A model generated the notes under the pieces. The model saw only the letters and a program-made list of their open reading frames with translations. It made no database searches and was not told where the DNA came from. Source: Bacteroidota bacterium (lineage in GTDB: Bacteria; Bacteroidota; Bacteroidia; Chitinophagales; Chitinophagaceae). Taken from it: a DNA stretch of 11,153 nucleotides. Location: assembly GCA_028877045.1 (NCBI GenBank), contig JAGWPQ010000214.1, positions 1 to 11,153 of the forward strand, written 5' to 3'. Numbering within the stretch: position 1 is the first letter of the stretch; each line of letters opens with the position of its first letter. This document shows positions 5,904-11,153 of the stretch, piece by piece. A program made the position numbers and the translations under genes.

Positions 5904-6157
5904 GCCAGCAAAAAAGTAAGGGTGTGGTAATAGCAAGGTATTGAGGAAAACGTACAGATCGGTGCAGCAACTGTTGATACATATAGCAGCCCTCATTTAA
6001 AAATTAAATAGAAATTTTTTCTGTTTAGCTGCATATAACTGACCATTTTGTTTGCTCGCAGTAGCCCTTCTGTATGACAAGCTCTAACTTGAAATCTTAA
6101 AGATTTATTATTTCATTCTTTTTTCTGTCTATTTTTATCGCCAAATAAATTGCCATC

Positions 6158-7495
6158 GTGAACACAGTTTTGATTATTGATGACGAAGAAAAGCTTCGCA
6201 GCCTTCTGTCACGCATCATACGATTAGAAGGATTTAATGTGCTTGAAGCTGAAAACTTAAAGGCCGCAGCCAAACTATTAGATAAGGAGATCGTAGATGT
6301 TGTGTTATGCGATGTAAAACTTCCGGATGGTAATGGCGTAGATTTTGTGAAGGAAATAAAATTAAAATATCCCTCTGCAGAAATCATTTTACTCACCGCC
6401 TACGGAAATATTGCCGATGGTGTTCAGTCGATGAAAAACGGCGCCTTCGATTATATAACCAAAGGCGATGATAATGATAAGATCATTCCTTTATTGAACC
6501 GTGCCATCGAAAAAACCCAGTTGCAAAAACGCATTGAACAATTAGAAAAACAGGTTGGTAAACGGTATGGCTTCGATAGCATCCTGGGCGAATCGTCTGC
6601 AATAAAAGATGCAGTTGCCCTTGCACAAAAAGTTGCACCAACCGATGCCACCGTTTTATTGCTGGGCGAAACAGGAACCGGTAAAGAAGTATTTGCACAG
6701 GCCATTCATGCAGGCAGTAAAAGAAACGGCAAATCGTTTCTGGCACTGAATTGCAGCGCCTTTGGCAAAGAAATTCTGGAGAGCGAAATATTTGGTCACA
6801 AGGCCGGGGCATTCACCGGCGCCACCAAAGACAAGAAAGGATTGATCGAAGAAGCAAACAATGGCACTTTGTTTTTGGATGAGATAGGCGAAATGCATAT
6901 CGACCTTCAATCGAAATTATTGCGGGTGCTGGAAACAAATGAGTTTATCAAAGTTGGCGATACAAAACCTACCAAAGTAAATGTGCGCATCATCGCGGCA
7001 ACCAACAGGGATCTGCAGGATGATGTGAAAGAAGGAAAGTTCAGGGAAGATCTTTTTTACAGGCTGAACGTTTTTGCCATTTCATTACCTGCATTAAGAG
7101 AAAGAAAAAATGATATCGTTATCCTGGCCAATCATTTCATTCAGATCTTCGCAACGAAGATGAATAAAACCATTAGCGGGATGAGTGAAGATTTCAGGGA
7201 ACATTTATCCGAGCATGAGTGGAAAGGAAATATCCGCGAACTGAAAAATGTGATTGAACGCGCCGTTATACTTACCGATAAAACAGAACTCGATTTCAGT
7301 TGTTTGCCTGTAGAATTACAAACGCCTGTTTTAAAGAACGGGATATTGTCGGCCTTTGATCTGAACAGCATTGAAAAATTACATATTCAACGCGTACTCA
7401 TTCATACCAAAGGAAATAAGACCGAAGCTGCCAAATTACTCAATATCGGGCTCACCACTTTATACCGTAAGATCGAAGAGTACCATTTAATGTAA
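6158..7495 (+). CDS. sigma-54-dependent NtrC-family response regulator
   Basis: A 445-residue activator with three domains. The receiver (1-120) has acidic Asp8/Asp9, phosphoacceptor Asp52 (LCDVKLP), Thr80 and Lys102. The AAA+ sigma-54 interaction domain (about 140-370) has Walker A GETGTGKE (170-177), the sigma-54 contact loop GAFTGA (217-222) and Walker B GTLFLDEIGE (236-245). The C-terminal Fis-type helix-turn-helix is NKTEAAKLLNIGLTTLYRKI (420-439). The start is GTG 6158, which gives the normal MNTVLIIDDEE beginning. A terminator follows at once, then a sigma-54 promoter and kdp genes on the same strand, so I infer that it activates kdp in place of the OmpR-like KdpE. The partner kinase is not in the window; it may lie beyond kdpB. 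Confidence 0.95.
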   Translation: MNTVLIIDDEEKLRSLLSRIIRLEGFNVLEAENLKAAAKLLDKEIVDVVLCDVKLPDGNGVDFVKEIKLKYPSAEIILLTAYGNIADGVQSMKNGAFDYITKGDDNDKIIPLLNRAIEKTQLQKRIEQLEKQVGKRYGFDSILGESSAIKDAVALAQKVAPTDATVLLLGETGTGKEVFAQAIHAGSKRNGKSFLALNCSAFGKEILESEIFGHKAGAFTGATKDKKGLIEEANNGTLFLDEIGEMHIDLQSKLLRVLETNEFIKVGDTKPTKVNVRIIAATNRDLQDDVKEGKFREDLFYRLNVFAISLPALRERKNDIVILANHFIQIFATKMNKTISGMSEDFREHLSEHEWKGNIRELKNVIERAVILTDKTELDFSCLPVELQTPVLKNGILSAFDLNSIEKLHIQRVLIHTKGNKTEAAKLLNIGLTTLYRKIEEYHLM

Positions 7496-7516
7496 ATCAT
7501 CTCGTTATGAAAATAT

Positions 7517-7542
7517 ACCCTTCCGTTTTGGGAGGGTTTTTT
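7517..7542 (+). terminator. intrinsic terminator after the regulator
   Basis: CCCTTCC (7518-7524), loop GTTTT, GGGAGGG (7530-7536) form a 7-bp stem with one G-T pair, followed by six T (7537-7542). It separates the regulator transcript from the kdp operon. Confidence 0.9.
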
Positions 7543-7548
7543 ATTTTC

Positions 7549-7567
7549 TGCAATCTTTTATATTGTA
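7549..7567. promoter_or_regulatory. possible activator site upstream of the sigma-54 promoter
   Basis: TGCAAT-N7-ATTGTA is a dyad with one mismatch, centred about 100 bases upstream of the predicted start site, a usual distance for NtrC-type activator sites. A second pairing of TGTAAT (7564-7569) with ATTACA (7599-7604) overlaps it. The region is AT-rich, so chance is a real alternative. Confidence 0.25.
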
Positions 7568-7630
7568 ATTTTAATAAAAAAAAGCAATACCAATAAGCAT
7601 TACAGAAGAAAACACGGGGCAGTTTTACTA

Positions 7631-7647
7631 TTGGCACTTAGTTTGAA
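7631..7647 (+). promoter_or_regulatory. sigma-54 (-24/-12) promoter of the kdp operon
   Basis: TTGGCACTTAGTTTGAA matches YTGGCACGNNNNTTGCW with the right spacing. The -24 half TTGGCAC is perfect; deviations are T for G after it and A for C at -12. The predicted start is near 7658, about 30 bases before the first small ORF. It sits between the terminator and the kdp genes and beside a sigma-54 activator gene. Confidence 0.75.
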
Positions 7648-7686
7648 ATGTATTACGAAACTAAAAGCTTTCGGCAATTACAAACT

Positions 7687-7818
7687 ATGCCTAAAAAAAT
7701 AAAAGCTCTTGTACAAAGCATCATTAAGTTTTTCATTATCATACTTGCATGGCTATTAATAGCCGCCATGGTTTATATAATGTATCTCAAATTCAAAATA
7801 TTATTTCATTTAAACTAA
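7687..7818 (+). CDS. small membrane protein, 43 residues
   Basis: The first ORF after the sigma-54 promoter: MPKKIKALVQSIIKF, then one hydrophobic helix (FFIIILAWLLIAAMVYIMYL, about residues 15-34), then KFKILFHLN. A basic N-terminus before the helix suggests the N-terminus stays inside. It is followed after 6 bases by the next small ORF, so it is probably translated as part of the kdp operon. I do not recognise a family. Its position suggests an accessory of the Kdp complex or a leader peptide; neither is shown. Confidence 0.5.
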   Translation: MPKKIKALVQSIIKFFIIILAWLLIAAMVYIMYLKFKILFHLN

Positions 7819-7824
7819 CAGATC

Positions 7825-7911
7825 ATGTGGCTCACCATCCTTCTTCTTGCAGCAGCATTAATTGGCTTTGCAATATTTTTTAGATCCATTGATTTCTTCG
7901 ATAAAATTTAA
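7825..7911 (+). CDS. small membrane protein, 28 residues
   Basis: MWLTILLLAAALIGFAIFF followed by RSIDFFDKI: a single hydrophobic helix and a short polar tail. It is 6 bases after the 43-residue ORF and 5 bases before kdpF, spacing typical of a translated operon. It resembles KdpF in size and topology without its PEKF end, so a duplicated and diverged KdpF-like subunit is possible but unproven. Confidence 0.55.
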   Translation: MWLTILLLAAALIGFAIFFRSIDFFDKI

Positions 7912-7916
7912 ACACT

Positions 7917-7994
7917 ATGCTATTATTATTCATCATTTCCATTCTTGTTTTCGGCTATTTATGTTATGTATTGATTAAACCTGAAAAATTTTAG
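7917..7994 (+). CDS. kdpF: KdpF, small subunit of the K+-transporting ATPase
   Basis: A 25-residue single-helix peptide, MLLLFIISILVFGYLCYVLI then KPEKF. The size, the helix and the terminal PE-x-F are typical of KdpF, which sits in the membrane next to KdpA and stabilises the KdpFABC complex. It lies directly upstream of kdpA in the standard order, though separated from it by a 96-base repeat-bearing gap. Confidence 0.85.
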   Translation: MLLLFIISILVFGYLCYVLIKPEKF

Positions 7995-8008
7995 ATACGG
8001 TGTAAGAC

Positions 8009-8085
8009 ATAAGGTAAAAGGTAAAAGGCAAGAATTTAATCAACGCCTCAAACCTTAAACCCTCAACCTTAAACCTTAAACCTTT
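8009..8085. repeat. paired heptad repeats between kdpF and kdpA
   Basis: The left block has three 7-base units AAGGTAA, AAGGTAA, AAGGCAA (within about 8014-8035). The right block (about 8047-8085) has about five units on the opposite strand, consensus AAGGTTT. The AAGG cores of the left pair in register with the CCTT cores of the right, giving a hairpin with regular internal loops that ends 5-6 bases before the kdpA ATG. Confidence 0.65.
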
Positions 8086-8090
8086 TAAAT

Positions 8091-9788
8091 ATGAACACAG
8101 AAATTTTAGGTATCGTTTTAATGTTTGTTGTTACTGTTTTATTGGCAATTCCTTTAGGACGATATATTGGCAAATTGTACAACGGTGATAAAACCAAACT
8201 TGATTTTATTTTTGACCCGATAGACCGTGTATTCTTCAAACTCAGTGGTATCAGGGCCGACAGGGAAATGAACTGGAAGCAACATCTCATTGCTTTATTG
8301 ACCATCAACATGGTATGGTTCTTTTTTTCAATGCTGATTTTGATGAACATGGGCTGGCTACCGCTCAACCCGGATAACAACCCATCCATGAGTGCAGATA
8401 CAGCATTTAATACTTCCATCAGTTTTATATCAAACACAAACCTGCAACACTATTCGGGCGAAAGCGGTGTTTCGTATTTAGGGCAATTGGTGCTGATGCT
8501 GTTTCAGTTCATCAGCGCCGGTGCGGGTATGGCTGTTTGTGCTGTTGTGTTTAATGCAATGAAAGAACGTACAACAGAAAAGTTGGGCAACTTCTATAAT
8601 TATTTTGTAAGATCATGCACAAGAATTTTATTGCCATTGTCAATTGTTCTTGCAATGATCCTTTTATTTAATGGTACCCCTATGACCTTTAAAGGAAAAG
8701 ATCAATTCATTTCTGTACAAGGCGATACAGTAAATGTTTCAAGAGGTCCGGCAGCAGCCATGATCGCCATCAAACAACTCGGCACAAACGGTGGTGGTTT
8801 CTTTGGTGCCAATTCTGCACATCCTTTAGAAAATCCAAATTACATTACCAATATTGCCGAAAATGTTTCTATCATTCTCATTCCTATTGCAATGGTATTT
8901 GCGCTGGGTTTTATTTTGAAAAGAAAAAAATTAGCATGGATAATTTTTGGGGTGATGACAATTGGGTTTTTATTGCTGCTTGCCCCGGCAGTTTATTACG
9001 AAATGCACGGCAGCAGCAATATTGCAGCCATGCATGTTGCGCAGCCATTGGGAAGTATGGAAGGAAAAGAAGTGCGTTTTGGTCCTGCTGCATCGGCTTA
9101 CTGGGCCATTACCACAACAGTTACAAGTAACGGAAGTGTGAATGCCATGCACGATTCACTCACACCGCTTAGCGGTATGATGGCCATGCTTGGCATGATG
9201 GTGAATTCTTTTTATGGCGGCGTTGGTGTAGGCTTTTTAAATTTTTACATCTTCATTATCATTGCAGTTTTTATCAGCGGATTAATGGTAGGAAGGACCC
9301 CTGAATTTCTCGGCAAAAAAATAGAAGCCAAAGAAATGAAAATTGCAACCATCATTGCATTATTGCATCCGTTTTTAATTTTAAGTTTCACTGCATTATC
9401 ATCTCATTTGTATGCACATAATCCAACAGCCTATGCAGCATGGTTAAACAATCCCGGCTATCATGGTTTTGGAGAAATGCTGTACGAGTTCACCTCTGCA
9501 TCGGCCAATAACGGCAGTGGTTTCGAGGGATTGGGCGATGGTGTTCCGTTTTGGAATATCGCATGCGGCATTGTTATGTTACTGGGGCGTTTTCTTCCCA
9601 TCATTGGCCCGGTTGCCATCGCAGGCATCCTTGCAAAAAAGAAATATGTACCCGAGAGTGCCGGCACGTTAAAGACCGATACAACCACATTCGGCATCAT
9701 GGTATTTGCAGTGATAGCCATTATTGCAGCGTTGAGTTTCTTTCCTGCATTGGCATTGGGACCGATATCAGAATTTTTTAGTAAATAA
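8091..9788 (+). CDS. kdpA: KdpA, K+-binding channel-like subunit
   Basis: KdpA takes up K+ through a four-fold pore related to K+ channels and passes it to KdpB. At 565 residues it has the usual full length. All four selectivity-filter regions are visible: SNTNLQHYSG (114-123), GTNGGGFFGANSAHPLENP (231-249, with the conserved glycine at the position of E. coli Gly232), VTSNGSVNAM (344-353) and ASANNGSGF (470-478). The many hydrophobic helices match the ten-helix topology. The start ATG 8091 gives MNTEILGIVLMFVVTVLLAI, a standard first helix. There is no Shine-Dalgarno site; the leader is the end of a heptad repeat block. kdpB follows after 82 bases. Confidence 0.97.
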   Translation: MNTEILGIVLMFVVTVLLAIPLGRYIGKLYNGDKTKLDFIFDPIDRVFFKLSGIRADREMNWKQHLIALLTINMVWFFFSMLILMNMGWLPLNPDNNPSMSADTAFNTSISFISNTNLQHYSGESGVSYLGQLVLMLFQFISAGAGMAVCAVVFNAMKERTTEKLGNFYNYFVRSCTRILLPLSIVLAMILLFNGTPMTFKGKDQFISVQGDTVNVSRGPAAAMIAIKQLGTNGGGFFGANSAHPLENPNYITNIAENVSIILIPIAMVFALGFILKRKKLAWIIFGVMTIGFLLLLAPAVYYEMHGSSNIAAMHVAQPLGSMEGKEVRFGPAASAYWAITTTVTSNGSVNAMHDSLTPLSGMMAMLGMMVNSFYGGVGVGFLNFYIFIIIAVFISGLMVGRTPEFLGKKIEAKEMKIATIIALLHPFLILSFTALSSHLYAHNPTAYAAWLNNPGYHGFGEMLYEFTSASANNGSGFEGLGDGVPFWNIACGIVMLLGRFLPIIGPVAIAGILAKKKYVPESAGTLKTDTTTFGIMVFAVIAIIAALSFFPALALGPISEFFSK

Positions 9789-9824
9789 ATTTTTATGACA
9801 CCAGCAGTTGTAACGCTATTAAAC

Positions 9825-9849
9825 TTTTGTTGCGTCGCACACTTGTACT
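9825..9849 (-). repeat. dispersed repeat, copy C (kdpA-kdpB gap)
   Basis: On the minus strand it reads AGTACAAGTGTGCGACGCAA then CAAAAG. It matches copy A (1730-1755) with one mismatch over GTACAAG..GACGCAAC, and copy B less closely. It occupies the kdpA-kdpB gap, which is tight in most kdp operons. Confidence 0.7.
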
Positions 9850-9870
9850 GAAGAATATAAATCATCAATC

Positions 9871-11153
9871 ATGGCAAAGAAAAGATCATCAAATAAATTA
9901 TTCGAGCCGGCATTAGTGAAAGAAGCATTCAAACAATCTTTCATTAAACTCAATCCCAAAATCATGTTCCGCAATCCGGTAATGTTTACCGTAGAAATAG
10001 GCACAGCAGTAATGCTGATAGTTTGTATCTGGATATTGCTGGGCGATAAAACACAGGGAAGTTTTATTTATAATTTAATTGTGTTTTTAGTTTTACTCAT
10101 CACTTTATTATTTGCAAATTTTGCCGAAGCCATTGCCGAAGCAAGAGGTAAGGCACAAGCCGATAGTTTAAGAAAAACAAGAGAAGAAACGCCTGCAAAA
10201 AAATTAGTGAACAACAAAATAGAAATGGTAAACAGCTCTCTTTTAAAAAAAGGCGATTTGTTTTTTTGTGAAGCAGGCGATATGATACCAATGGATGGCG
10301 AAATCATCGAAGGGCTTGCAACCATTGATGAATCGGCCATTACAGGCGAATCGGCCCCTGTTATCCGCGAATCGGGCGGCGATAAATCTTCTGTAACAGG
10401 CGGTACAAAAGTTTTATCCGATAAAATAACTGCCCGTGTTACAACAGAACCGGGCGAGAGTTTTTTAGATAAGATGATCGCATTGGTAGAAGGTGCAAGC
10501 CGGCAAAAAACACCAAACGAAATTGCACTAACCATTTTACTTGCCGGTTTTACTTTGGTATTTATTATTGTTTGTGTAACATTAAAACCTTTCGGCGATT
10601 ATGCAAACACACCAATAACTATTGCTGCATTTATTTCTTTGTTTGTTTGTTTGATCCCAACAACCATCGGTGGTTTATTAAGTGCCATTGGTATTGCAGG
10701 AATGGACAGGGCGTTGCGTGCCAACGTAATTACAAAAAGCGGCAAGGCTGTTGAAACAGCGGGCGACCTTGATACTTTATTATTAGATAAAACAGGCACC
10801 ATCACCATCGGTAACAGAAAGGCAACTCATTTTTGGAATGCAAATAATATTGACGCAAATATTTTTATTGAAGCATGTGTACTGGCATCATTGGCCGATG
10901 AAACACCCGAAGGAAAATCGATCATTGAATTAGCCGCAGAAAAAAATATTAAAGCACCATCGCTTCAAAAAGATAAAGTAAGCTTCATTCAGTTTACCGC
11001 CGAAACAAGAAGCAGTGGCATTAATATGGATGATTTAAGAATCAGAAAAGGTGCTTTTGATTCAATAAAAAATTTAGTAACCAAAGCGGGAAATATTTTT
11101 CCTGATGAAACCACTGAACGCGTAAAACAAATTTCTTCTAATGGCGGAACACC
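9871..11153 (+). CDS. kdpB: KdpB, P-type ATPase subunit, 3' end outside window
   Basis: KdpB hydrolyses ATP to drive K+ uptake in the KdpFABC complex. The frame is open from ATG 9871 to the window edge (427 codons; the full family length is about 680). Visible features: two early membrane helices (about 45-58 and 66-85), the actuator loop TGES (158-161, whose Ser161 matches the regulatory Ser162 of E. coli KdpB), the transmembrane motif CLIPTTIGGLLSAIGIAGMD (260-279), and the phosphorylation motif DKTGTIT with Asp306. The early nucleotide-binding domain follows, with FTAETRSSG and IRKGAF. The rest of the ATPase, kdpC and a sensor kinase would be expected downstream. Confidence 0.96.
   Translation, partial: MAKKRSSNKLFEPALVKEAFKQSFIKLNPKIMFRNPVMFTVEIGTAVMLIVCIWILLGDKTQGSFIYNLIVFLVLLITLLFANFAEAIAEARGKAQADSLRKTREETPAKKLVNNKIEMVNSSLLKKGDLFFCEAGDMIPMDGEIIEGLATIDESAITGESAPVIRESGGDKSSVTGGTKVLSDKITARVTTEPGESFLDKMIALVEGASRQKTPNEIALTILLAGFTLVFIIVCVTLKPFGDYANTPITIAAFISLFVCLIPTTIGGLLSAIGIAGMDRALRANVITKSGKAVETAGDLDTLLLDKTGTITIGNRKATHFWNANNIDANIFIEACVLASLADETPEGKSIIELAAEKNIKAPSLQKDKVSFIQFTAETRSSGINMDDLRIRKGAFDSIKNLVTKAGNIFPDETTERVKQISSNGGT

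Larger units (their letters stand above)
5364..6157. other. gene-poor, repeat-bearing intergenic stretch
   Basis: Between the lipoprotein start and the regulator start no confidently real gene is seen. It holds a doubtful ORF (5510-5701, minus), an 11-base tandem repeat (5707-5749), three copies of a CGAAGAAATCACGAA motif, and near the regulator an AT-only palindrome AAATCTT-A-AAGATTT (6092-6106). The regulator promoter must lie in its last 150 bases, but I could not identify it. Confidence 0.6.

Noticed and set aside
5778..5996. Minus-strand ORF of 72 residues
   Set aside because: It is open across the 18-bp inverted repeat and the translation looks random; no neighbour or family supports it.
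6092..6106. AAATCTT-A-AAGATTT palindrome as a terminator or operator
   Set aside because: AT-only arms with a one-base centre cannot form a stable terminator, and such palindromes are common in AT-rich DNA.
7704..7716. CTCTTGTAC as another copy of the dispersed repeat
   Set aside because: Only about nine bases match and it lies inside the 43-residue ORF; TTGTACAA is a simple palindrome.
9461..9868. Minus-strand ORF of 135 residues and several antisense ORFs in kdpA and kdpB
   Set aside because: They are shadows of kdpA/kdpB, whose filter and ATPase motifs fix the true frame.

Overview
The window looks like chromosomal DNA of a Bacteroidota bacterium, probably close to Chitinophagaceae. The clues are a gldE gene next to ssb, AT-rich A-tract leaders in place of Shine-Dalgarno sites, a promoter-like box resembling the Bacteroidota TAnnTTTG element, and a kdp potassium locus preceded by an NtrC-type regulator. 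The family-level placement is inference; the phylum is well supported.

Positions 1-1137 (minus strand) carry the 5' two thirds or less of gldE (cut by the window edge) and, upstream of it, ssb, with an intrinsic terminator between them. Positions 1243-4804 (minus strand) hold an arsenic-resistance operon transcribed arsR -> arsM -> arsN1-like acetyltransferase -> acr3 -> arsC. Two dyad operators of the form ATCGTA-N4-TACGAT sit just upstream of arsR. Together the products sense As(III), methylate it, acetylate an amino-acid-like (possibly organoarsenical) toxin, export arsenite, and reduce arsenate. A short dispersed repeat lies in inverted orientation on both sides of arsC and forms the codons of the ArsC C-terminal tail; a third copy lies far away between kdpA and kdpB.

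Positions 4805-6157 are a gene-poor, repeat-rich stretch. It holds a small predicted lipoprotein (4902-5363, minus), a doubtful 63-residue ORF, an 11-base tandem repeat with four TGTGGG units, and three copies of a CGAAGAAATCACGAA motif, two of which form a perfect 18-bp inverted repeat. It reads like decayed or recombined intergenic DNA.

Positions 6158-11153 (plus strand) are a potassium-uptake locus. A sigma-54-dependent NtrC-family response regulator ends in a clear intrinsic terminator. A good sigma-54 (-24/-12) promoter follows. After it come two tiny membrane ORFs of 43 and 28 residues, kdpF (25 residues), kdpA (complete) and kdpB (cut by the window end). The arrangement implies that kdp is switched on by an NtrC-like activator with sigma-54 rather than by the classical OmpR-like KdpE. 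Two heptad repeat blocks able to pair with each other lie between kdpF and kdpA.

The most interesting points are the sigma-54 wiring of kdp with its two unannotated small membrane ORFs, and the dispersed repeat that brackets arsC and enters its coding sequence. I see no CRISPR array, transposase, tRNA or rRNA.
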